This document shows, one piece after another, positions 1-6,017 of a stretch of DNA of 8,098 nucleotides (its first letter is position 1; every line of letters starts with the position of its first letter). The notes under the pieces were generated by a model. The model saw nothing but the letters and a program-made list of their open reading frames with translations, did not search any database and was not told the DNA's origin. The position numbers were made by a program, and so were the translations under genes. This DNA comes from Candidatus Thorarchaeota archaeon (GTDB lineage: Archaea > Asgardarchaeota > Thorarchaeia > Thorarchaeales > Thorarchaeaceae): contig JAEORI010000350.1 of assembly GCA_016840965.1 (NCBI GenBank), forward strand, positions 1 through 8,098, given 5' to 3'.

Positions 1-345
1 AATCTTATTGAAACCCTAGAGGTTCGCTGTCTATCAGAGGCGAAAAGTATGACTGGTCTTGTTCTCGAAGCTGCAAGTAGGCAATTAGATAGGAATCTAC
101 TATTAAAACAACATGAGAATGTAGTACGAGCGCTTGAGGATTTGTGGATTGGTGTCGAGAACGGAGAGATTAAGGTTGAGTGTATGCCTCTATTAAGAAC
201 TGCTCGTGACGTGTCATGTCCAGAGCTTAGCCGCAAACTTCGGGCATCTGAAATAGATCATGCTAAGGTAATTAGAGACCTTAGATTAATGGTGAACACC
301 TTCACCTACGTCATTAAGCCAAAGAGCACCAAGTTCATGTTCTAA
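1..345 (+). CDS. C-terminal part of an unrecognised protein (open at left edge)
   Basis: The frame is open from the first base of the window to a TAA at 343-345, giving 115 codons, so the gene probably begins outside the window. The first in-frame ATG is at 49. It has a GAGG at 37-40 with 8 bases of spacing, so a complete 98-residue protein starting there is also possible; no GTG or TTG start lies between 1 and 48. The product looks soluble and mostly helical, with many Leu, Glu, Arg and Lys residues, no membrane segment, and three scattered cysteines after the ATG that form no metal-binding pattern. It ends in a basic, aromatic tail (YVIKPKSTKFMF). I do not recognise a family. The gap to the next gene is 52 bases, so co-transcription with the MBL hydrolase is possible. 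Confidence is good that it is coding, because the frame is clean and ends just before the next gene, but there is no functional call. Confidence 0.6.
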   Translation, partial: NLIETLEVRCLSEAKSMTGLVLEAASRQLDRNLLLKQHENVVRALEDLWIGVENGEIKVECMPLLRTARDVSCPELSRKLRASEIDHAKVIRDLRLMVNTFTYVIKPKSTKFMF

Positions 346-397
346 TCTTCTGGTCAGAAAGGAAGACTGAATACATCCCTGCTCTTAATCATACTCG

Positions 398-1159
398 ATG
401 AAGATGAGAGCAGTCTTATTAGGTACAGGAACATCATATCCAGATCCCGAACGTGTACAGTCGGGGATTCTCATTGAAGATGGAAGTCATAGGATTTTAC
501 TTGATATTGGTTCAGGAATTCTTCAACGACTGACACAGCTTAAGGTTGACATCAAATCTATTGAAGAAGTATTCATTAGTCATTTTCACATTGATCATTG
601 CGCTGATTTTCTACCTCTATGTCAGAGCCTATGGATATCAGGATATGATAAAACTCTGAAAGTTTTTGCGCCTCCTACATTGAGGGAATGGTCTAGAGGT
701 GTTTTTGATATAGCTTTCAAGTACTTAAGAGATAAAATTCCCGTTCAGACCACAGCACTCTCAGAAAACCATGTTGTTCCTCTAGGTAACATCACGATAA
801 TAGCTAGTCCGACATTGCATGGTATCTACGACACACGTGCTTTTCGAGTAGAATGCAATGAGACGACTCTCACATATTCTGCAGACACAGCTCCATGTAG
901 AGATGTTATAGATTTGGCAAAGGGAACCGATATTTTGATACATGAATGTAATTGGCTTGATGGTCCACATAAGGAAGGTATGCATACAACTCCTAGTGAA
1001 CTAGCAAAAATTGTAGAGGAAATCAATCCATCCAAAGTAGTATTGACGCATGTTTCGCCAGAGATAGTTTCTGCAAAAGAGAAAGTGATAGAGATAGTGG
1101 GCAGAAGGACTAATGCTGAAGTCTTGCTTGGTGAGGATGCGATGGTTCTTGACATGTAG
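398..1159 (+). CDS. MBL-fold metallohydrolase, RNase Z-like but without the tRNA-binding arm
   Basis: A 253-residue metallo-beta-lactamase-fold hydrolase of the RNase Z/ElaC-like branch. Visible: an N-terminal LLGTGTSYPDPER strand-loop typical of RNase Z; the dinuclear metal motif SHFHIDH with H62, H64, D66 and H67; H141 in SPTLHGI; D163 in TYSADTAP; HECNW at 182-186; GMHTTPSELA at 194-203, matching the HST-type motif; and H218 in LTHVSP. The full set of metal ligands is present, so an active hydrolase, probably zinc-dependent, is expected. In bona fide RNase Z the stretch between the histidine equivalent to H141 and the aspartate equivalent to D163 holds the protruding tRNA-binding arm. Here it is only about 22 residues and the protein is shorter than usual, so tRNA 3'-end processing is doubtful. 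A phosphodiesterase, arylsulfatase-like or other hydrolase role is possible. Start at 398 (MKMRAVLLG); ATG 404 is also usable. There is no clear Shine-Dalgarno. It is convergent with the next gene. Confidence 0.9.
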   Translation: MKMRAVLLGTGTSYPDPERVQSGILIEDGSHRILLDIGSGILQRLTQLKVDIKSIEEVFISHFHIDHCADFLPLCQSLWISGYDKTLKVFAPPTLREWSRGVFDIAFKYLRDKIPVQTTALSENHVVPLGNITIIASPTLHGIYDTRAFRVECNETTLTYSADTAPCRDVIDLAKGTDILIHECNWLDGPHKEGMHTTPSELAKIVEEINPSKVVLTHVSPEIVSAKEKVIEIVGRRTNAEVLLGEDAMVLDM

Positions 1160-1161
1160 AC

Positions 1162-1608
1162 TTATGGATACTGAAAGCCAGTCCTTCTTGGACCATACAT
1201 ACGCTTGATATTAGCAATCCCAAAGGTTCCTCCTAGAATAAATAATGGCGACCATGCAGCAAGTTCTGTGAACTCTGGCCATATTGGAGGAGGAAAACCA
1301 GCATAAAGTGCAACGCCATTTACAGTTAAGATGATGAAGAAGACTATTGAGTAACAAAGATTCACAACAGTTGCCTTTCGAGCAAATGAGCTTTCATAGG
1401 TCTTTAGTATATGGCGAGTGTCTTGGATGAGGATGATCACAAAGAACATTGTGAATGCAATGAGAGCGGGATAAGAGAAGAGCCAGAATAAGATGTAGCC
1501 AATCAAGACAAGTCCAGCATAGATTGCGTATGTGGCAAGCGGATTGAAGGGACGACTCTGTGGCATTACAGGTTTTTTCGCTTCTTCATCATGTGGCTGT
1601 TCAGACAT
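1162..1608 (-). CDS. Four-helix membrane protein of unknown function
   Basis: A small integral membrane protein, 148 residues from the ATG at 1608 (MSEQPHDEE) or 152 from the ATG at 1620. I prefer 1608 because the best TATA-like element on this strand (TTATAT, 1646-1641) would place the transcript start near 1617, after the upstream ATG. A short charged, proline-rich N-terminal tail precedes four hydrophobic segments, in the 152-residue numbering about 29-48, 51-67, 84-107 and 119-138. A polar loop between helices 2 and 3 contains QDTRHILKTYESSFARK, and the C-terminus is short and basic (KRMYGPRRTGFQYP), so both ends are probably cytoplasmic. No catalytic or transport motif is recognised. It resembles short 2TM/4TM domain proteins in general layout only. 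It diverges from the SPFH gene across a shared promoter region, which hints at, but does not prove, a common membrane-related role. Confidence 0.8.
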   Translation of the reverse strand: MSEQPHDEEAKKPVMPQSRPFNPLATYAIYAGLVLIGYILFWLFSYPALIAFTMFFVIILIQDTRHILKTYESSFARKATVVNLCYSIVFFIILTVNGVALYAGFPPPIWPEFTELAAWSPLFILGGTFGIANIKRMYGPRRTGFQYP

Positions 1609-1640
1609 TGGTACACACATGTTTTCGTGGCTTGTATTTC

Positions 1641-1646
1641 ATATAA
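1641..1646 (-). promoter_or_regulatory. TATA-like box for the minus-strand membrane protein gene
   Basis: On the minus strand this reads TTATAT within GTTATATGAAAT. Its centre lies about 26 bases before position 1617, giving a leader of some 9 bases to the ATG at 1608. A second AT-rich element (CAAATATTTTGC, around 1674-1663 on the same strand) lies further upstream and is an alternative. Called by pattern and spacing only. Confidence 0.4.
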
Positions 1647-1706
1647 CTGAGCGCTTAGAAGCAAAATATTTGTATCTCGACAGCTCCAAACACTGCCATG
1701 TGAATG

Positions 1707-1718
1707 TTTTTAACATAT
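1707..1718 (+). promoter_or_regulatory. TATA-like box for the SPFH protein gene
   Basis: TTTTTAACATAT is the best archaeal TATA-like sequence upstream of the ATG at 1771. It predicts a transcript start near 1738-1742 and a leader of about 30 bases. No convincing Shine-Dalgarno lies in that leader. A weak 5-bp hairpin (ACTCG 1740-1744 with CGAGT 1757-1761, 12-base loop) sits in it. The whole stretch 1609-1770 is the divergent control region between the two genes and I see no further gene in it. Confidence 0.4.
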
Positions 1719-1770
1719 GAGAACACACAACAACACAGAACTCGAAAAAATCTAACCGAGTCGATGAATT

Positions 1771-2652
1771 ATGGCCGACGCAATTGAATGGACAAACGCC
1801 AATCCTGAGGACATTGTTTGGCGTTATCCAGATAATAGAATTGATTGGGGTTCGCAGCTAATTGTAATGGAGAACCAAGCTGCCATCTTCTACCGAGACG
1901 GAAAAGCTTTGGATACATTCCTCGCTGGCCGCCACAAACTGACCACGAGTAGCATGCCAGGTCTTGTTGGCTGGTTGCAGAAGAAGGTTAAAGGCGACAT
2001 CTTTGAAGCCACCTGTGTCTTTATTTCAAGAGGACAATTCCAGGGCAAGTACGGAGGTAGAGGGCAGACAAGTGACTTAGCTCCACTGATGTTTCACGGC
2101 AACTTCTGGTTCCGTGTCAAGGAGCCAAAGATTTTCGTTCAGGAAGTGGTTGGGAACCAGAATGCCTTCAGTACAAAGAAGGTGAATGATTTCCTACGCT
2201 CGTTCATGAATGAGAGGATAATAGATGAGTTCGCTCACTACGACCTCCAAGCTGTCTTTACGCAACTTGATGAAACATCATTGAAGGTAAAGACCCAAGT
2301 CCGAATGAATTTCGAGAGGATTGGTCTCGAACTTGTTGATTTGAAGTTTGAGGGAATCGATACAACTGAGAAGTACCGTGAGCGCCTCTTCTTCTTGAAA
2401 ACAGGAGGAGTGAGTGGGCAACAACTCATGGGTGCTGAAACAATCAAGTCATCTGCAGAGTCACTTGGTAAGAGTCCAGGTGCTGGCTTTGGAGCTGGCA
2501 TGGGATTCATGGGAGCTGCAGCAGGAATGATGCAGGGCGGACAACAGGGAGGACCAGCTGGAACTCCAGCAGGTGCTAAGTTCTGCGCCAACTGCGGAAC
2601 TGCGCTAAATGGCGCAAAGTTCTGCCCGAATTGCGGTTCCAAAGTAGGATAG
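1771..2652 (+). CDS. SPFH/Band-7 domain protein with C-terminal zinc ribbon (YdjI-like)
   Basis: A 293-residue protein in three parts. Residues about 25-225 match the SPFH/Band-7 family of the YdjI or 'virion core protein-like' type. Recognisable pieces are the start strand GSQLIVMENQAAIFYRDGKA, the LTTSSMPGL turn, the MFHGNFWFRVKEPKIFV strand pair and the amphipathic FERIGLELVDLKFEGIDTT segment. Residues about 233-268 are a flexible Gly/Ala/Met/Pro/Gln-rich linker. Residues 272-288 form a zinc ribbon with two knuckles, CANC (C272, C275) and CPNC (C285, C288). No N-terminal transmembrane helix is visible, unlike flotillin or prohibitin. In Bacillus subtilis, YdjI is encoded in an operon with a PspA-family protein and is tied to membrane stress; that role is family knowledge, not shown here. 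Start at ATG 1771; the nearby ATG at 1764 is out of frame. The gene appears monocistronic, with its own TATA-like box and terminator. Confidence 0.9.
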   Translation: MADAIEWTNANPEDIVWRYPDNRIDWGSQLIVMENQAAIFYRDGKALDTFLAGRHKLTTSSMPGLVGWLQKKVKGDIFEATCVFISRGQFQGKYGGRGQTSDLAPLMFHGNFWFRVKEPKIFVQEVVGNQNAFSTKKVNDFLRSFMNERIIDEFAHYDLQAVFTQLDETSLKVKTQVRMNFERIGLELVDLKFEGIDTTEKYRERLFFLKTGGVSGQQLMGAETIKSSAESLGKSPGAGFGAGMGFMGAAAGMMQGGQQGGPAGTPAGAKFCANCGTALNGAKFCPNCGSKVG

Positions 2653-2663
2653 TATCAACATAT

Positions 2664-2707
2664 GGTTGGGCGTGATGCCCAACCTCTTTCGTTTTTCTTT
2701 ATTTTCT
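2664..2707 (+). terminator. Hairpin plus T-rich tract after the SPFH gene
   Basis: A perfect 8-bp stem, GGTTGGGC (2664-2671) pairing with GCCCAACC (2677-2684) around a 5-base loop, begins 11 bases after the stop codon. It is followed by a T-rich run through about 2707 containing TTTTT and TTTATTTT. Archaeal termination mainly needs the T-tract, so this should end the transcript efficiently and insulate the methyltransferase gene from the SPFH gene. The gap 2653-2765 holds this element and the next promoter, and no gene. Confidence 0.8.
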
Positions 2708-2728
2708 ACTGCATCGTCAGTAAAAGTC

Positions 2729-2736
2729 ACTATATT
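2729..2736 (+). promoter_or_regulatory. TATA-like box for the methyltransferase gene
   Basis: ACTATATT is centred about 26 bases before position 2759, which gives a leader of roughly 7 bases to the ATG at 2766. This supports the longest methyltransferase start. A further AT-rich run (TAAATATAT, 2759-2767) overlaps the start codon and could drive a shorter form starting at 2826. Called by sequence and spacing only. Confidence 0.35.
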
Positions 2737-2765
2737 GACAAAGAATCACTGTCCGCGCTAAATAT

Positions 2766-4715
2766 ATGGCACCAATGGAAAAAGTGGGTAGCTTCAAGTG
2801 TTACTTTAGCCAGGATTGTTTCAGTATGCGATACAACTCCAGCTATCATCTCACGGAGAGGGATGCACTCAGCCTAAGCAGAGCCCAACGAAAAAGCATG
2901 GGCACATTTTACACTCCAGAACCTCTAGCTAAGATGATAGCGCAGGATGCAATATTCGCTTGGATCTCTAGCAGAGTAGGCACCTTGATTCAAAATCTGG
3001 AAGATCTCGATGGTATGAACTCACAAATACGAAAAAGCCTGCTCAGAGATATAAGAGAAATCTCAATTCTTGATCCAGCAGTCGGAGATGGAGTCTTTCT
3101 AGAGTCAGCAGGGGAGTGGTTGTCAAAGATACGTGGTGCTCTGAGTGAGGAAGAGTCAAGTGAAGAACAAAAATCCGTTATCATCCGTGAATGTCTGTTT
3201 GGAGTTGATTTGGCAAAACATGCTGTGAATTCATGTATCGCACGGCTAACAAAATGGGGAAACATCTCTTCTACCACAGATGTAAGGAACTTCAAGGTTG
3301 GAAATAGTCTCGTGGGGCTGATTGACTCAGGTGAAATCGCAAAACTAACCCATGATGAGCTAGACATCAAGTTGGCGAAGATGATGAATTCAAACAGAGC
3401 CAGCGAAATCTTGGATGATCTGAGAGAAACTCATCCACTCCATTGGCATCTAGCTTTTCCTAGTATATTCTCGGGAGATACTCCGGGTTTTGACATAATC
3501 CTTGGAAATCCGCCTTATGGTAGTATCTTAGGACCCATTGAACGGAAACATATTTCGCAGACATATTTCGTTTCAGTAGGAGGTAGCAGGGAAGGGACAT
3601 GGAATAGTGCAGCTCACTTTTTGGTAAGAGGGATCTCTTTGTTGAAACCTGGTGGACAACTTGGCTTTCTGGTTCCTAATAGCATCTTAAGAGTAAAGCA
3701 GTTTTCAAAAACGCGAGGCTTCCTTTTAAGTAACACAAAGCTGTGGAAGATTGTTGATGAGGGGAATCCTTTCGACAATGTTACACTTGAAATGGTAAGC
3801 ATCTTCTGCGAACATTCTGCAACTAGTGAAGAACAAAAGATTAGAGTCGAGTCAAGAAGGCTTGGACTTGAACAGTCGAACATTGTATCATCAAGAGCGT
3901 TAAAAGACAGCAGAATCTTTCCAATCTATCATGATCGTATATTGACAAAAATACTTGAGAGAGGAGAAAAACATCTTCTTATCGCAGGAAGAGGCCGAGA
4001 CATTCCAAGAGCACATGTGAATAAAAAGAAGACATCTATATTCAAAATACCTTACCTAACAAGCGGGAGAAGTGTAAGAAGATATTGTATCAACAACAAC
4101 CATGTGCTCTTTGCTGATGATTGGTTCCATAAAGATTCAGGCATGATGGAATCTTTTCAAAGTGAATTGCTTGTTGCTACAAAGAACTACAGATACCCGC
4201 GTTGTATCATTAAACCAAAAGGAATCATACATGGCGGAGGTATAGTTAAGATTACACCTCTATATGATAATGCGGACCTCCAAGTTTTAGGCTTAATTTT
4301 AAACTCACGACTTGTAAGGCAAATTTGTATCAGATACCTCACGAATTATTCTCAACTTACATGTTGCTTGAATACAGGGATTATGGAAGAGATACCTGTT
4401 GTTCTACCTGAGGAGCCATTAGTGTATAGAGAGCTTTTCAAGACATTGAGTCAACTTCATTCCAACAAAGACCAGAACTTTGATGTGGAGCTCATCCATG
4501 CGCTCGAGAGTCTTGCTGATGCTCTTGTGTATTCATTGTATTTTGGAGATGGAAATTTGGAACAACACGTGTATGCAGGTGTGAAAAACCTCATTAGAAT
4601 TGTACAGGAGCAAGAAGTCATCACGATGATCAATGAAATCATGAATACTCCGTTTGTTAGAGATTTAGAACGTCTTGGAGATTTCCCAGTAGCAACAAAA
4701 CTTCGTAGATACTGA
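2766..4715 (+). CDS. Class I N6-adenine DNA methyltransferase (Eco57I/TaqI-like), solitary
   Basis: A 649-residue S-adenosylmethionine-dependent DNA methyltransferase. Motif order fits the gamma class: motif X GTFYTP at 46-51, motif I DPAVGDGVFL at 103-112 (AdoMet binding; usual form DPACGSGxFL), an acidic GVDL at 146-149, GNSLV at 179-183, and the catalytic motif IV NPPY at 248-251, typical of N6-adenine methylation. The C-terminal half, with IPYLTSGRSVRRY (428-440), IIKPKGI (481-487) and LGLILNSRLVRQICIRYL (508-525), looks like a TaqI-type target recognition domain. Motif X starts so near the N-terminus that no nuclease domain of a type IIG enzyme fits in front, and none is visible behind. 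No restriction gene lies beside it. It may be an orphan or regulatory methylase, or the remnant of a restriction-modification system. Alternative starts are ATG 2775 and 2826; ATG 2898 would cut into motif X. The gene has its own promoter and follows a terminator, as expected of a separately acquired cassette. Confidence 0.88.
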   Translation: MAPMEKVGSFKCYFSQDCFSMRYNSSYHLTERDALSLSRAQRKSMGTFYTPEPLAKMIAQDAIFAWISSRVGTLIQNLEDLDGMNSQIRKSLLRDIREISILDPAVGDGVFLESAGEWLSKIRGALSEEESSEEQKSVIIRECLFGVDLAKHAVNSCIARLTKWGNISSTTDVRNFKVGNSLVGLIDSGEIAKLTHDELDIKLAKMMNSNRASEILDDLRETHPLHWHLAFPSIFSGDTPGFDIILGNPPYGSILGPIERKHISQTYFVSVGGSREGTWNSAAHFLVRGISLLKPGGQLGFLVPNSILRVKQFSKTRGFLLSNTKLWKIVDEGNPFDNVTLEMVSIFCEHSATSEEQKIRVESRRLGLEQSNIVSSRALKDSRIFPIYHDRILTKILERGEKHLLIAGRGRDIPRAHVNKKKTSIFKIPYLTSGRSVRRYCINNNHVLFADDWFHKDSGMMESFQSELLVATKNYRYPRCIIKPKGIIHGGGIVKITPLYDNADLQVLGLILNSRLVRQICIRYLTNYSQLTCCLNTGIMEEIPVVLPEEPLVYRELFKTLSQLHSNKDQNFDVELIHALESLADALVYSLYFGDGNLEQHVYAGVKNLIRIVQEQEVITMINEIMNTPFVRDLERLGDFPVATKLRRY

Positions 4716-4717
4716 TG

Positions 4718-4725
4718 CTTAAATA
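4718..4725 (+). promoter_or_regulatory. TATA box for the 205-residue membrane protein gene
   Basis: CTTAAATA is close to the archaeal TATA consensus. It begins three bases after the methyltransferase stop codon. Its centre predicts a transcript start near 4748, so the mRNA for the gene at 4756 would be leaderless or carry under 10 bases of leader. The lack of a Shine-Dalgarno before that gene is consistent with this. Confidence 0.5.
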
Positions 4726-4755
4726 CGTGTACAACTGAACGCATCTAGAATCAGA

Positions 4756-5373
4756 ATGGGCGAAGATAATTCGAAACCAGAAGATATGGCCACTGATCTT
4801 ATCGATGCCATTGACGATGCTGCTGATAATGACGATGACGTTCGCGATGGTCTGACAAAGAAAGAGCGGGAGATTGAGGTTAGTAGAGGGTCTGATCGTC
4901 AAAGAAAAGCACAGGAACTTAAGAAGCAGCTACGAAAACGGCAACTTGGACTACTAACTTACAGGTGGCCTGCATTAGTCTTGATTTTAGGAGGCATCTT
5001 GGCCATCTCAACTGAATTCCTACAAGTCATGGTTCGTGAACCAGGGGTTCCTCCTGAAGTCGGATTTGATACATTTGTTGATGCGTTGCTAAGAACTTGG
5101 GGAGTCTTCTATTTATTCCCAGTACTTGCAGGCGGGTTCATGATCATACTGAGTTATTTTGCCTATGAAAATCCAAAGGCAACTTGGTTAGCAATTATAC
5201 CCGCAGCGATGCTTGTCATGTCAGGAGGCTACGTCTTCTTCTTAATTGAGTTTGCAGTAACCTACCAGCCTGAACTTATAGGACTGATTTATTCAACACT
5301 TACACCAATATCTATGATTATTGGAGGAATTTTGGCACTTCTCGCTATTGCCTTGAAAGAGAAAGAAAGCTAG
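4756..5373 (+). CDS. Four-helix membrane protein with acidic-then-basic N-terminal tail
   Basis: A 205-residue protein with no recognised family. The first 67 or so residues are soluble and sharply split by charge: residues 10-31 are strongly acidic (DAIDDAADNDDD), and 35-62 are rich in Lys and Arg with heptad-like spacing (KKERE to KKQLRKRQ), which could form a short helix or coiled coil. Four hydrophobic segments follow at about 71-92, 114-136, 143-167 and 174-200, and the protein ends in a short charged tail (KEKES). Positive charge just before the first helix and at the C-terminus predicts both ends in the cytoplasm. The loop between helices 1 and 2 (VREPGVPPEVGFDTFVDALLRTW) would then face outside. 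A sensor, scaffold or membrane-organising role is possible but unsupported. The stop codon overlaps that of the convergent adenylate kinase gene. Confidence 0.85.
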   Translation: MGEDNSKPEDMATDLIDAIDDAADNDDDVRDGLTKKEREIEVSRGSDRQRKAQELKKQLRKRQLGLLTYRWPALVLILGGILAISTEFLQVMVREPGVPPEVGFDTFVDALLRTWGVFYLFPVLAGGFMIILSYFAYENPKATWLAIIPAAMLVMSGGYVFFLIEFAVTYQPELIGLIYSTLTPISMIIGGILALLAIALKEKES

Positions 5374-5939
5374 TCAGTAAGAAACTCATCAAGTCGACCT
5401 TCATCCTCTAGCAAAGACATCCAGTCAAATCGAGTCGGTGCGGATTTATTCTTCATCAATGCCTCAATCTTTTCTACTGTCTGTGGTGCGCTCAGCTCTG
5501 AGGTGTCGATTTCAAAAACCCTTGATTCCCCAAAGGATTCGATCGCATCCATCTGGCATACTCCAATAACTTCAGCTTCAACATTTTCAATTACCTTCTC
5601 ACGCGAGTAGTTTCGTTTGGTGAGGCGGTCTCTGAGTATTTCAGGGTGCGTCCTTAGAATGAATATCCACTGAACAGAGGAGCTAGGTACTAAATCTATA
5701 TAGTGTCCCTCAATAACCATTCTTCTACTCCGGTTGTCAGTTAATTCAAGGAGAGCTTCAACAAGACAGTCTTCATCTATAATGCCTGTATTGCGAGCTT
5801 TGTCCTCTGCAGTGATACACCCAGATTCGTTGGCAAGCTCGCTAAGGGAGATTGTTTCTACGCTCAACTTGCTAGCGAGGATTTTAGCAACTGCTGTCTT
5901 TCCAGTTCCAGGTGAACCACCTACAAGTATGACGGACAT
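5370..5939 (-). CDS. Adenylate kinase of the Fap7/AK6 type
   Basis: A 189-residue P-loop nucleotide kinase from the ATG at 5939 (MSVILVGGSPGTGKT). Visible: Walker A GSPGTGKT at 8-15; a segment with conserved acidic residues (GIIDEDCL, 52-59) in the NMP-binding region; the EGH motif at 77-79 (VIEGHYIDLVP) that replaces the usual Walker B; the ILRDRLTKRNYSREKVIENVEAE signature (101-123) with lid arginines; and a C-terminal RFDWMSLLEDE element typical of archaeal members. Family knowledge: Fap7/AK6 interconverts ATP, AMP and ADP, and together with ribosomal protein uS11 acts in late small-subunit rRNA maturation. A longer frame to ATG 6071 exists, but its extra 44 residues resemble nothing in the family and would overlap the divergent acetyltransferase gene. 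ATG 5957 is a modest alternative start. The gene diverges from the acetyltransferase and converges on the upstream membrane protein, sharing the CTAG stop overlap. Confidence 0.88.
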   Translation of the reverse strand: MSVILVGGSPGTGKTAVAKILASKLSVETISLSELANESGCITAEDKARNTGIIDEDCLVEALLELTDNRSRRMVIEGHYIDLVPSSSVQWIFILRTHPEILRDRLTKRNYSREKVIENVEAEVIGVCQMDAIESFGESRVFEIDTSELSAPQTVEKIEALMKNKSAPTRFDWMSLLEDEGRLDEFLTD

Positions 5940-6017
5940 ACGCCTGCTCCCCATCATACTCAAGATAAGCTTTGAGTAAGTAACAACTAATCCACTTGCA
6001 TAAGCAATAAAAGATGA

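Noticed and set aside
346..366. Inverted repeat TCTTC/GAAGA just after the first stop codon
   Set aside because: Only five pairs with an 11-base loop and no T-tract after it; too weak to call a terminator.
1532..1720. Plus-strand open frame of 62 codons across the divergent promoter
   Set aside because: Half of it is antisense to the membrane protein gene and half runs through AT-rich control sequence; no ribosome binding site or protein-like pattern.
1740..1761. Inverted repeat ACTCG/CGAGT in the leader of the SPFH gene
   Set aside because: Five pairs with a 12-base AT-rich loop; could form by chance and shows no link to a start or riboswitch core.
2238..2642. Minus-strand open frame of 134 codons
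   Set aside because: It lies opposite the SPFH gene, including its zinc ribbon and Gly-rich linker. Its Pro/Cys-rich translation is what the reverse of that low-complexity coding produces.
2662..2877. Plus-strand open frame of 71 codons overlapping the methyltransferase start
   Set aside because: It begins inside the terminator hairpin and overlaps the methyltransferase N-terminus in another frame, with no start signals or family resemblance.
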